From positions 160,638 through 224,637 of the forward strand of contig JARLIM010000034.1 in NCBI GenBank assembly GCA_031291725.1: a stretch of DNA of 64,000 nucleotides. The letters run 5' to 3'. This document shows positions 1 through 8,015 of this stretch, piece after piece (the stretch's first letter is position 1; the number at the start of each line of letters is the position of its first letter). A program made the position numbers and the translations under genes. The stretch is from Acetobacteraceae bacterium (GTDB lineage: Bacteria > Pseudomonadota > Alphaproteobacteria > Acetobacterales > Acetobacteraceae). The notes under the pieces were generated by a model. It had not been told where the DNA came from. It worked only from the letters and a program-made list of their open reading frames with translations, and made no database searches.

Positions 1-93
1 GCCACGCGTACCTTGCGCGCCACGCTGGCCGTGCATCAGGCGGCGGCGAGCGGGCAGGCGGTGGATGTGGCTTCATCATTCGGGGGCGCGTGA
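1..93 (+). CDS. C-terminal end of a truncated-by-window gene, probably Gfo/Idh/MocA oxidoreductase
   Basis: Reading frame 1 is open from the first base and stops with TGA at 91-93, giving 30 residues (ATRTLRATLAVHQAAASG, then QAVDVASSFGGA). A helix of the type LRATLAVHQAAASGQ followed by a short tail is how Gfo/Idh/MocA sugar dehydrogenases commonly end, and the genes that follow act on sugars, so that is the most likely identity. Only the tail is visible, so the assignment is inference. The next gene starts 7-25 bases later on the same strand. Confidence 0.4.
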   Translation, partial: ATRTLRATLAVHQAAASGQAVDVASSFGGA

Positions 94-99
94 ACCATT

Positions 100-987
100 T
101 TGTTGGACAAGACGTCGATGCAGAACTCCAAAGATGAACAGGCGACGGGTGCTGAGTCTGATTCCAGCCCGCATGGCCTGCTCGAACGCACCCTGGGTGT
201 GCTGGAACTGCTCTCTACCCATGCGCGCGGGCTGCAGCTGTTTGAAATTGCCGATCAGCTGCACATCCCGCGCAGCGCCACGCATCGCGTGCTGACGGCG
301 TTGGTGGAGCGCAACTATGTGCGGCAGGATCGGGTGGGGGGATCTTACCAGCTCACCGCCCGTCTGGCCTCGCTCGCCTTCACCTTCCTGGCCGGCAGCG
401 GGGTGACGGATTTCGCGCAGCCGATCCTGGACCGCATCGCGCGCGAGACCGGCGAGTTGGTGCGTCTGGCCACCGTCGATGGTCGCGAATTGGTGTGGGT
501 GGCGAAGTCGCAGGGTTCCACTTTCGGCCTGCGCTATGACCCGGATATGGGGCAGGTGGCGCGGCTGTCCTGTTCGGCGTCGGGGCATGCCTGGCTGTCC
601 TGCCTGCCGGAGGAGGAGGCGATTGCCCTGTTGGAAAAGCAGGGTTATGGCAAGCGTCGCGATTACGGCCCACGGGCGCCGGAAAGCCGCACGGCGGTGT
701 TGAAATACCTCCGCCTTGCCCGCAAGCGCGGTTACGCCGTCACCGAACAGACCTATACGCCCTGGATGAACACCATCGCCGTGCCGATCCGTCAGCAAAT
801 GGTGGGCGAGGTGATCGGTGCCCTGGTGATCACCGGCCCGCATGTGCGGCTGACCGAGGAGCGCATGGAGGAATTGGCCCCGATGGCGATGGAGGCGGCG
901 CGTGAACTTTCACTCGCCCTTGCCGCCACGCCGCATCATGCCGCCAATGCGGGGCGCGGCAATATTTTCGCAGGAAATGGAGTCTGA
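100..987 (+). CDS. IclR-family transcriptional regulator
   Basis: The 295-residue product has the two-part IclR layout: an N-terminal winged helix-turn-helix at about residues 25-90 (recognition segment IADQLHIPRSATHRVL) and a C-terminal effector-binding domain at about 105-285. IclR proteins sense small carbon metabolites and usually control the adjacent catabolic genes. The stop lies 4 bases before the epimerase start, so it is probably cotranscribed with the cluster it regulates. Start choice is open: TTG at 100, or ATG at 118 (residue 7, MQNSKDEQ), which I consider at least as likely because residues before about 25 are not conserved in the family. Effector unknown. Confidence 0.9.
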   Translation: MLDKTSMQNSKDEQATGAESDSSPHGLLERTLGVLELLSTHARGLQLFEIADQLHIPRSATHRVLTALVERNYVRQDRVGGSYQLTARLASLAFTFLAGSGVTDFAQPILDRIARETGELVRLATVDGRELVWVAKSQGSTFGLRYDPDMGQVARLSCSASGHAWLSCLPEEEAIALLEKQGYGKRRDYGPRAPESRTAVLKYLRLARKRGYAVTEQTYTPWMNTIAVPIRQQMVGEVIGALVITGPHVRLTEERMEELAPMAMEAARELSLALAATPHHAANAGRGNIFAGNGV

Positions 988-991
988 TCGC

Positions 992-1870
992 ATGCGGGTT
1001 CTCGTCACCGGCGGCCAAGGCTTTCTGGGTGCCTGGATCATCCGTCGTCTGCACGCGGGCGGCCATCGGGTGCGGGTGTTCGATCTGGGGCGGAACACCG
1101 AGCTGGTGGAGCGCATCGCGGGCACGCTGCCGGAATGGGTGACGGGCGATGTGGCCGACCCCGCCCAGGTGCTGGACGCCGCGCGCGGTTGCGATGCGAT
1201 CATCCATCTGGCGGGTATTCTCACCCCCGCCTGTGCCGCCGATCCGAAGCGCGGGGCGGAGATCAATCTGATCGGCACGATCAACGTGTTCGAAGCCGCC
1301 CGCGCGCTTGGGATTTCGCAGGTGGTCTACACTTCGTCGGCCGCAGCCTTCGGCCCCGAACCCGGTGCACCGCCCTTTCCGGTGACGCATTATGGCGCGT
1401 TCAAACTGGCCTGTGAGGGCTGCGCGCGCGCCTATTGGGAGGAACAGAAGATCGCCTCGATCGGCTTCCGCCCCTACATCGTCTATGGCCCTGGCCGGGA
1501 GACCGGGCTGACGGCTGGCCCGTCGCTGGCCTGCAAGGCGGCGGCGCGTGGGGAGGATTACACCATCGGCTACACCGGCGAATCCGGCCTGATCTATGTC
1601 GATGACGTCGCTGCCGCCTATGAGGCCGCCGTGCTGGGCACGATCACCGGCGCGCATGTGTTCAATCTGGAGGGCGTGACGATCAGCACCGCCGATTTCG
1701 CCGCTGAAATTCAACGTCAGGTGCAGGGCGCGGCCATCGCCGTCACCGGCCCGAACCTGCCGCTGCCTGCCAAGATGCTGAAGGACAATCTGAGCGAGGT
1801 TCTGCCCGGCCTGCCCACCACCTCGGTTGCCGACGGCATCGCCGCCACCGTCACCTTCTATCGGGACTGA
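992..1870 (+). CDS. NAD-dependent epimerase/dehydratase (extended SDR)
   Basis: The 292-residue product starts MRVLVTGGQGFLG, the Rossmann TGxxGxxG dinucleotide-binding motif at residues 6-13. The active-site pattern is present: SS at 115-116 and YGAFK (YxxxK) at 134-138. It is therefore an extended short-chain dehydrogenase acting on a sugar or nucleotide sugar; the exact substrate cannot be read from the sequence. I chose ATG 992, not the longer open frame from 902, because it puts the Rossmann strand at the N-terminus and follows the IclR stop by 4 bases with a purine-rich CAGGAAATGGAG upstream. The stop is 4 bases before the GTG of the next gene, so the two are translationally coupled. 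Confidence 0.85.
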   Translation: MRVLVTGGQGFLGAWIIRRLHAGGHRVRVFDLGRNTELVERIAGTLPEWVTGDVADPAQVLDAARGCDAIIHLAGILTPACAADPKRGAEINLIGTINVFEAARALGISQVVYTSSAAAFGPEPGAPPFPVTHYGAFKLACEGCARAYWEEQKIASIGFRPYIVYGPGRETGLTAGPSLACKAAARGEDYTIGYTGESGLIYVDDVAAAYEAAVLGTITGAHVFNLEGVTISTADFAAEIQRQVQGAAIAVTGPNLPLPAKMLKDNLSEVLPGLPTTSVADGIAATVTFYRD

Positions 1871-1874
1871 TCCT

Positions 1875-2684
1875 GTGATCCTCGGCGCACATACCTTCGG
1901 CTATGTCTGGCACAGCACGCCGGAGGCGGCGTTTGATGCCATCGCCGCGCTTGGCATCCGTCATGTGCAATTAATGGCCACCGCGCCGCATTTCGACCCG
2001 TGGGTGGTGGATATGCCGCGCACCCGACGTTTGCGTGCGTGTCTGGCGCGCAACGGTCAGACCGCCCTCGCGCTCGATCTGGCCAGCAGCGACATGAACC
2101 TGGCAAGCCCGGCACCGGATGTGGTGGCGTTTGCGCGCGATGCCTATGCGCGGGCGATTGCGCGGGCGGCGGAATTGGGCATGCCGTGGGTGTGCATCGG
2201 CTCCGGGCGCAGGCATGGGCTGTTGCCGCATGTCAATGTGCAATTGATGGAGCCATTCCGCCGCGCCTTCGCCTATCTGCACCGCGAAGCCGACCGCCAG
2301 GACGTGAAGCTGATCCTGGAGAACCACCCGCATGGTCTGCTCTACACCGCCGACCAGATGGCGTCGTTCCTCGATGCGGAAGGCTATGATGATGTGCCGA
2401 TCATTTATGACGTCGCCAATGCGGCATTCGTTGATGAAGATCCGGTGGAGGGTCTTGCACGGCTGAAGGGCAAGATTGGAATTGTCCATCTCTCGGATGC
2501 GCCCAAGGGCCGTTGGGGGCATGATCCGATCGGCAGCGGCGACATCGATTTCGGCCGGATTTGCGCGGCTTTGGTCGGGCAGGGCTATGACGGTCACGTG
2601 GTGCTGGAGATTTTGTGTAGCACACCAAGCGAAGGTTTGCGTGATGGTGCGGCCCGTCTGCGCGCGATGGGGTTTGCGTTCTGA
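1875..2684 (+). CDS. Sugar phosphate isomerase/epimerase family protein (AP endonuclease 2-like TIM barrel)
   Basis: The 269-residue product reads as a xylose-isomerase-like TIM barrel. Metal-site-type segments occur in the expected order: KLILENHPHG, IIYDVANA, IGIVHLSDAPKG and VVLEILCS. Such proteins isomerise or epimerise sugars, inosose or ketoses with a divalent metal. GTG 1875 is chosen because the barrel begins ILGAHTFGYVW directly after it and the epimerase stops at 1870; the longer frame from 1827 would overlap the previous gene. With the epimerase it suggests carbohydrate or cyclitol catabolism. Substrate unknown. Confidence 0.8.
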   Translation: MILGAHTFGYVWHSTPEAAFDAIAALGIRHVQLMATAPHFDPWVVDMPRTRRLRACLARNGQTALALDLASSDMNLASPAPDVVAFARDAYARAIARAAELGMPWVCIGSGRRHGLLPHVNVQLMEPFRRAFAYLHREADRQDVKLILENHPHGLLYTADQMASFLDAEGYDDVPIIYDVANAAFVDEDPVEGLARLKGKIGIVHLSDAPKGRWGHDPIGSGDIDFGRICAALVGQGYDGHVVLEILCSTPSEGLRDGAARLRAMGFAF

Positions 2685-2796
2685 ATCTGCGAATTGTCCA
2701 ACTCTCTCTCGCCTCTATCCATTCCCTCCGCTGCGCCGTGCCGTAGACTGGCCGGCATGAACAAGACGCCTGCGGGCAGTCGGGGAGGAATGATCC

Positions 2797-4497
2797 ATGT
2801 CCCAGAATCGGGTGCGGGAATGTGACGTGCTGGTGATTGGCGCGGGGGCCGGCGGTCTTTCCACCGCCATCGTCGCCGCCAAGCACGGCTTGAAGGTGAT
2901 CGTGGTGGAAAAGGCCCCGGTCTTTGGCGGCACCACGGCGTTCTCCGGTGGCGTGCTGTGGATTCCGGGCAACAAGACCTGCCCGGCGGCGGCGCAGGAT
3001 ACGCGGGCGGCGGCGGTTGAATATCTGAAGAACGAGACCGGCAATTTCTACAACGAGGAAGCCGTCAACGCCTTCCTGGATAACGGTCCGAAGATGCTCG
3101 ACTGGTTCGAGCGCGAGACCGAGGTGAAATTCGTCCCCACGCTTTACCCGGATTATCATCCCACTGTTGGCGGTGGCGTGGATGTGGGCCGCTCGGTGCT
3201 GGCCAAGCCGTTCAATCTGACGGCGTTGGGCCGCGACATGAAGCGTCTGCGCCCACCGCTGGCCACGATCACCTTCATCGGCATGATGTTCAATTCGTCC
3301 AATGCCGATCTGAAGCATTTCTTCAACGCGACCAAATCGCTGACATCGGCGATCTACGTGGCCAAGCGGCTCGGTTCGCACGTGATGGATCTGGTGAAAT
3401 ACGGCCAGGGCGTGGAAGTGACCAGCGGCAACGCACTCGCCGCCCGGCTGGCGAAATCGGCGTTGGATCTGGGCATTCCGATCCTGACATCCGCGCCCGC
3501 CAAGCAATTGCTGATCGAGGGCAACGCGGTCAAAGGCGCTGTGATCGCCACGCCGGAAGGTGAGATCACCATCCATGCCAGCCGGGGCACTGTGCTGGCC
3601 GCCGGTGGGTTTCCGCATGATCTGAAGCGTCTGGCCAAGGCGTATGCGCATGTCGCCCGTGGCGGCGAACATGTCTCGCCCACGCCCACCGACAACACCG
3701 GCGATGGCGTGGCGTTGGCCGAGCAGGCGGGTGGGCGGTGTGAGATCCGGCTGGCGGCACCCGCGGCGTGGATGCCGGTCTCCCTGGTGCCGCGCGGCGC
3801 GGGTAAGTTCGGCGTCTTTCCGCATCTGCTCGACCGCTATAAGCCGGGCGTGATCGCGGTCAACCGCAAGGGCCGTCGCTTCTGCAATGAGAGCGAATCC
3901 TATCACGATGTGGGCGCCGCGATGATCGCCACCTGTGAGGGTGAGACAGAGACGGCGGCGTGGCTGATCTGCGATCACCCGACGATGCGCAAATACGGTC
4001 TGGGTTATGCCAAACCGGCTCCGGTGCCGATCCAGCCCTTCATCGCCAATGGCTATGTCACGCGCGGTAAGACTTTGCGGGATCTGGCGCGGCAATTGGG
4101 GATGGATGCCGATGGTCTGGAAGGGACGGTCGCCCGTTTCAACACCGATGCGGTGAATGGCGAAGACCCGGAATTCGGGCGCGGCTCCACGGCGTTCAAT
4201 CGCTATCTGGCCGACCCGGAGAACAAGCCCAACCCCTGTGTGGCGCCGATCCGGCAGGGGCCGTTCTACGCGGTCAAGATGGTGATGGGCGATCTGGGCA
4301 GCTTCGACGGGCTGACCACCGACCCGATCGGCCGCGTGCTCAACCAGCAGGATCAGCCGATTGCCGGGCTGTATGCGGTGGGCAATGACCGCGCGAGCAT
4401 GATGGGCGGCAATTATCCGGGGGCGGGCATCACGCTCGGCCCGATCATGACCTTCGGCTACATCGCAGGCCGCCATCTGGCGGGCGTTGCGGAATAA
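2797..4497 (+). CDS. FAD-dependent oxidoreductase, fumarate reductase / 3-ketosteroid dehydrogenase type
   Basis: The 566-residue product carries an N-terminal FAD fold with GAGAGG at residues 15-20 and the trailing acidic residue in VIVVEKA. The C-terminus has the family signature GLYAVGNDRASMMGGNYP followed by GAGITLGP, typical of FAD_binding_2 proteins related to 3-ketosteroid delta-1-dehydrogenase. These enzymes introduce a double bond next to a carbonyl, or run the reverse reaction. Start ATG 2797 has a good ribosome site (GGGGAGGAATG). It is 112 bases after the isomerase, so a separate promoter is possible. The following NIPSNAP gene starts 14 bases after its stop. The true substrate (steroid, terpenoid or oxidised sugar) is unknown. 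Confidence 0.85.
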   Translation: MSQNRVRECDVLVIGAGAGGLSTAIVAAKHGLKVIVVEKAPVFGGTTAFSGGVLWIPGNKTCPAAAQDTRAAAVEYLKNETGNFYNEEAVNAFLDNGPKMLDWFERETEVKFVPTLYPDYHPTVGGGVDVGRSVLAKPFNLTALGRDMKRLRPPLATITFIGMMFNSSNADLKHFFNATKSLTSAIYVAKRLGSHVMDLVKYGQGVEVTSGNALAARLAKSALDLGIPILTSAPAKQLLIEGNAVKGAVIATPEGEITIHASRGTVLAAGGFPHDLKRLAKAYAHVARGGEHVSPTPTDNTGDGVALAEQAGGRCEIRLAAPAAWMPVSLVPRGAGKFGVFPHLLDRYKPGVIAVNRKGRRFCNESESYHDVGAAMIATCEGETETAAWLICDHPTMRKYGLGYAKPAPVPIQPFIANGYVTRGKTLRDLARQLGMDADGLEGTVARFNTDAVNGEDPEFGRGSTAFNRYLADPENKPNPCVAPIRQGPFYAVKMVMGDLGSFDGLTTDPIGRVLNQQDQPIAGLYAVGNDRASMMGGNYPGAGITLGPIMTFGYIAGRHLAGVAE

Positions 4498-4511
4498 AGG
4501 GGAGAGCGACG

Positions 4512-4853
4512 ATGTATCCAGCCAAAGCCATTGTGGACCTGCGCGTCTACACCATTCGGCTGCGCAAGATGGGCGCGTTTCTGGAGGTGTTCGACCGCCT
4601 CGCTATGCCAGTGCAGCTGAAATATCTCGGCGCGCCGTTGGGCATCTACACCTCCGCCGTCGGCCCGCTCAATCAGGTGACGCATCTGTGGGGCTTCGAC
4701 GATATGGGCCAGTTCGAAGCCGCCCACGCCGCGCGGGATAAGGACCCGGATTGGCCAGCCTATCTCCAGGCGAGCGCCGATCTGATCCTGGCGCAGGAAA
4801 CCCGGCTGATCCGGCGCGCACCGATGGCGTCGATGGAAGGGCTGAAGGCATGA
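4512..4853 (+). CDS. NIPSNAP family protein
   Basis: The 113-residue product has a ferredoxin-like alpha+beta NIPSNAP pattern: IVDLRVYTIRLRKMGAFLEV at the start and a central LNQVTHLWGFDDMGQFEAAH. NIPSNAP domains are small, dimeric folds in bacterial catabolic operons; their biochemical role is poorly defined. Its stop overlaps the start of the next SDR (ATGA at 4850-4853), implying coupled translation with that SDR and probably stoichiometric production. No signal peptide or membrane segment is seen, so it is expected in the cytoplasm. Confidence 0.85.
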   Translation: MYPAKAIVDLRVYTIRLRKMGAFLEVFDRLAMPVQLKYLGAPLGIYTSAVGPLNQVTHLWGFDDMGQFEAAHAARDKDPDWPAYLQASADLILAQETRLIRRAPMASMEGLKA

Positions 4854-5662
4854 AAAGCGGTCCCAGCCATTGGCTTGAACTTGAGGCCAAGACCTGTGTC
4901 GTCACCGGCGCGGGTGGTGGGCTTGGCATTGCGCTGGCGGTGAATTTCGCCGGCGCCGGTGCCCGTGTGGTGATGCTCGACCGCAGCCCGACGCAACTGG
5001 CGATGGCCGCCGGTGAGGTGCTGCGCCTGACCGGCACCGAGGCGCACACTGTCACCTGCGACGTCTCCGATCCCGGCAGTGTGGCCGAGGCGGCGCAGAC
5101 GAGCGAGCGTGTGGCGGGGGCTGCCGATATTCTGATCAACAACGCCGCCCTGCTGCGCCCCGGTGCGTTGGACACGTTGACGCTGGAAGATTGGAACACG
5201 CTGCTTTCGGTCAATCTCGGCGGCTATTTCCTGTGTGCGCAGGCGTTCGGCAAACAGATGAAGGGTCGGGGTGGGGCGATGGTGCATGTGGCCTCGATTT
5301 CGGGCAGCCATCCGCAGGGGGTGAGCGGCGCCTATTCGGTGAGCAAGGCGGGCATCATCATGCTCTCGCGCCAGATTGCCACCGAATGGGGGGGCGACGG
5401 CATTCGCTCCAACGTCGTCTCGCCCGGCATGGTCGAGACGCCGATGAGCGCGCCGTTTTATGCCACACCCGGCGTGCGCGAGAAGCGCTCGGCGGTGATC
5501 CCGGTGGGCCGCATCGGTCAGCCGCAGGACATTGCCGACGCGGCGCTGTTCCTGGCCTCGGCGCGCGCGTCCTATATCAATGGCGATGAGATCGTCGTCG
5601 ATGGCGGCTATACCCGCCAGTTGATGAACCTGATCCCGCGCCCTGGCTTTGAGAAGAGTTGA
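4850..5662 (+). CDS. Short-chain dehydrogenase/reductase (classical SDR)
   Basis: The 270-residue product shows every classical SDR landmark: TGAGGGLG cofactor motif near residue 19, LINNAALL, a catalytic Ser in VASISGSHP, and YSVSK (YxxxK). The C-terminal IVVDGGYTRQ matches the family. Start ATG 4850 overlaps the NIPSNAP stop by four bases; the longer frame from 4751 lies inside that gene. NAD(P)-linked oxidation or reduction of an alcohol or ketone is expected; substrate unknown. It is followed at once by a second SDR that is clearly different in sequence, so the pair probably performs successive steps. Confidence 0.9.
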   Translation: MKSGPSHWLELEAKTCVVTGAGGGLGIALAVNFAGAGARVVMLDRSPTQLAMAAGEVLRLTGTEAHTVTCDVSDPGSVAEAAQTSERVAGAADILINNAALLRPGALDTLTLEDWNTLLSVNLGGYFLCAQAFGKQMKGRGGAMVHVASISGSHPQGVSGAYSVSKAGIIMLSRQIATEWGGDGIRSNVVSPGMVETPMSAPFYATPGVREKRSAVIPVGRIGQPQDIADAALFLASARASYINGDEIVVDGGYTRQLMNLIPRPGFEKS

Positions 5663-5664
5663 GC

Positions 5665-6432
5665 ATGACCGATGCCCCCGTCGCCCTGATCACCGGCGCT
5701 GCCGACGGCATCGGTTTCGCCATCGCCAGCCGGATGGCGCAGGCCGGGTGTCGGGTGGTGATCGCCGATCTGGATGCAGCGACTGCCGCCACGAAAGCGG
5801 CATCGCTCGGCCCGGAGCATCTGGGGCTGGCGATGGATGTGACCAGCGAGACGGCGGTGGAAGACGGCATTGCCGCCGCCATCGCCCGGTTCGGGCGGCT
5901 GGATATCGCGGTGTGCAATGCGGGCATCGGCGATACCCATCTGCCCAGCCTGGAGCAGGATATTGCCAGCTTTGATCAGGTGTTGCGCGTGCATCTCAAT
6001 GGCACCTTCCTGGTGGCGCGGGCGGCGGCGCGGCAGATGATCGGGCAGGGCCGTGGGGCCATTCTCACTGTCAGTTCGATTGCGGGCATCACCGGCCTGC
6101 CGCGTCGCAACGCCTATGGGGCGGCGAAGGCGGGGATTGCGGCGATGACCAAGGCGATGGCGTGCGAATGGGGGCCGCAGCATGTGCGGGTGAACGCCAT
6201 CGCGCCCGGCTACACACGCACCGCCCTGGTGGCCAAATTGATCGATGCCGGGCGGATCGACGAGGCGAAACTGCGTCGTCGCACACCGATGGGGCGTTTG
6301 GCCGATCCGGCAGAGATTGCCGAAGCGGCGTGGTTCCTGTGCTCGCCAGCAGCGTCGTTCATCACCGGCGCGGTGTTGTCGGTCGATGGCGGGTGGGCGG
6401 CGTTCGGGGATGCGGGAGATGCCCATATCTGA
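5665..6432 (+). CDS. Short-chain dehydrogenase/reductase (classical SDR)
   Basis: The 255-residue product contains TGAADGIG for cofactor binding, AVCNAGIG, a catalytic Ser in VSSIAGITG, YGAAK as YxxxK, and the usual C-terminal LSVDGGWAAFG. ATG 5665 (MTDAPVALITGA) is preferred over the in-frame TTG at 5659, which overlaps the previous stop. It belongs to the same run as the flavoprotein, NIPSNAP and first SDR. An acidic residue in VIADLDA after strand 2 points to NAD rather than NADP, by the usual rule. Substrate unknown. Confidence 0.88.
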   Translation: MTDAPVALITGAADGIGFAIASRMAQAGCRVVIADLDAATAATKAASLGPEHLGLAMDVTSETAVEDGIAAAIARFGRLDIAVCNAGIGDTHLPSLEQDIASFDQVLRVHLNGTFLVARAAARQMIGQGRGAILTVSSIAGITGLPRRNAYGAAKAGIAAMTKAMACEWGPQHVRVNAIAPGYTRTALVAKLIDAGRIDEAKLRRRTPMGRLADPAEIAEAAWFLCSPAASFITGAVLSVDGGWAAFGDAGDAHI

Positions 6433-6475
6433 CGGAATTGTTGCGCGACATGGCGGGCAGGGGCAGCATGAAGAC

Positions 6476-7378
6476 ATGTCCAAGGCACCGGCCATTCCGC
6501 GCTTCTTCCTCTACGGCGAGCCGCCCGTGGATGTGGAATTGGATTTCCTCCATGTCGAGCGCATTCATGCGCGCTCCGGCAAGCATGATTGGCTGATCCC
6601 GCCGCATGCGCACCCCGAACACACGCAGATTCTGCTCGTGCAGCAGAATGGCGGATCATTTCGGGTGGATGGTCAGGATTTCCCCGCTCTGGCACCCAGT
6701 CTGATGCTGATTCCGGTGGGGATGGTGCACGCGATCAGCTTCTCCCCCGGCACGGACGGCGTGGTGGCAACGATTGCCAACGCCTATCTGCGCGAGGTGG
6801 CGCGGCTGGAGCCTGCCGTGTTGAATGCGATCCGCACACCGGCCAGCCACGCACTCCCCCCCGGATCGGCCGCGCTGCTGGAATTATCCAGCGCCTTCGA
6901 GGCCATGCTGCGCGAATTCATCTGGCACGCACCGGGGCGCCGGGCGGCGATTGCAGCGCATCTGCAACGGGTTTTGGTGGAATTGCTGCGTCTGGCCGTG
7001 CCGGAGGAGCCGGACGCGGCCGGGGTGGTGCGACGCAATCTCGATCTGGTGCATCGCTATCGCGAGTTGATCGAGCGGCATTTCCGCGAGCGGCATCTGA
7101 TCGCCTTTTACGCCGATCGTCTGCGGGTGACATCGGCGCGGTTGAACGTGGCGTGCCGGGATGCGGCGGGGAAATCGGCGACCAATGTGTTGTTCGACCG
7201 GGTGGTGATCGAGGCCAAGCGGCATCTGCACTACACCAATCTTGGGGTGGCGGAGATTGCGCACGCGCTGGGATTTGCCGATGCCGCCTATTTCTGCCGG
7301 TTCTTCACCCGGCGGTCTGGGGTTGCCCCCAGCCGCTTCCGCAGCGAGCGGGTGATTTCACGCAAGGCGGCGGAGTAG
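6476..7378 (+). CDS. AraC-family transcriptional regulator with N-terminal cupin domain
   Basis: The 300-residue product has an N-terminal cupin-like sensor (HTQILLVQQNGGSF, then FPALAPSLMLIPVGMVH) at about residues 45-90, and a C-terminal AraC DNA-binding domain whose second helix-turn-helix reads VAEIAHALGFADAAYFCRFF. This layout resembles PobR/HpaA-type activators of aromatic or carbon-source catabolism. Start ATG 6476 is used; an in-frame ATG at 6419 is possible but leaves no spacing for its ribosome site. It closes a cluster opened by an IclR regulator, so two regulators bracket the catabolic genes. It converges on eda, whose stop is 2 bases away. Confidence 0.88.
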   Translation: MSKAPAIPRFFLYGEPPVDVELDFLHVERIHARSGKHDWLIPPHAHPEHTQILLVQQNGGSFRVDGQDFPALAPSLMLIPVGMVHAISFSPGTDGVVATIANAYLREVARLEPAVLNAIRTPASHALPPGSAALLELSSAFEAMLREFIWHAPGRRAAIAAHLQRVLVELLRLAVPEEPDAAGVVRRNLDLVHRYRELIERHFRERHLIAFYADRLRVTSARLNVACRDAAGKSATNVLFDRVVIEAKRHLHYTNLGVAEIAHALGFADAAYFCRFFTRRSGVAPSRFRSERVISRKAAE

Positions 7379-7379
7379 A

Positions 7380-8015
7380 TCACACCGCCAGTGTGGCCAT
7401 TGCGCGGCGGGCGCGGTCTTCGATGCCGGCCCAGTTGCCCGCGCGCATATCGGCCAAGGGGGCTATCCACGAACCGCCAACGGCGACCACGTTGGGCAGG
7501 TTGAGATAGTCGCGCATATTGGCTTCCGTCACGCCGCCGGTGGGGTTGAAGCGCATCGCCGGGAACGGGCCGCCAAACGCCTTCAACGCGCCGACGCCGC
7601 CGACCTGTTCGGCGGGGAACAGCTTGACCACGCCATAGCCACGGATCATCGCCTGAATCAGTTCTGAGGCGGTGGCGATGCCCGGCACGAACGGCACGCC
7701 GAGCGCCATTGCCGCATCGAGCAATTCCACCGTCGCGCCTGGGCTGAAAGCGAAGGGCAGTTCCAGATCGCGCGCCAATTCCAGATCGCGACGTTGGGTG
7801 ACGGTGCCCAGGCCGACAATGGCTTGCGGCACCTTCTCGCGGATCAACTTCGCAGCAGGCGCACCGGCGGCGGTGCGCAGGGTGATTTCCAGCGTGCGCA
7901 CGCCACCGGCCACCAAGGCGCGGGCGAGCGGGATGGCGTGATCGACGCTTTCGATGGTCAGCACCGCGACCAGTCTGGCATCCGACAGCAGATCGGCGAG
8001 GGGGGTGGCGGTCAT
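7380..8015 (-). CDS. eda: 2-dehydro-3-deoxy-phosphogluconate (KDPG) aldolase
   Basis: The 211-residue product, near the usual ~210, is a class I aldolase that splits KDPG to pyruvate and glyceraldehyde 3-phosphate in the Entner-Doudoroff pathway. LEITLRT carries the catalytic Glu region and VVKLFPAEQVGG the Schiff-base Lys; FNPTGGV and VAVGGSWI match the phosphate-binding loops. The start codon at 8013-8015 overlaps the kdgK stop in an ATGA arrangement, so kinase and aldolase are made together. A related 2-keto-3-deoxy-6-phosphogalactonate aldolase activity cannot be excluded from sequence alone. Confidence 0.9.
   Translation of the reverse strand: MTATPLADLLSDARLVAVLTIESVDHAIPLARALVAGGVRTLEITLRTAAGAPAAKLIREKVPQAIVGLGTVTQRRDLELARDLELPFAFSPGATVELLDAAMALGVPFVPGIATASELIQAMIRGYGVVKLFPAEQVGGVGALKAFGGPFPAMRFNPTGGVTEANMRDYLNLPNVVAVGGSWIAPLADMRAGNWAGIEDRARRAMATLAV

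Noticed and set aside
65..295. 76-residue frame on the plus strand at the window start
   Set aside because: Out-of-frame shadow of the tail gene and the IclR gene.
2401..4476. 691-codon open frame on the minus strand over the flavoprotein gene
   Set aside because: High-GC shadow frame. Its composition is His/Arg/Gln-rich without any domain, and the plus-strand frame has clear FAD motifs.
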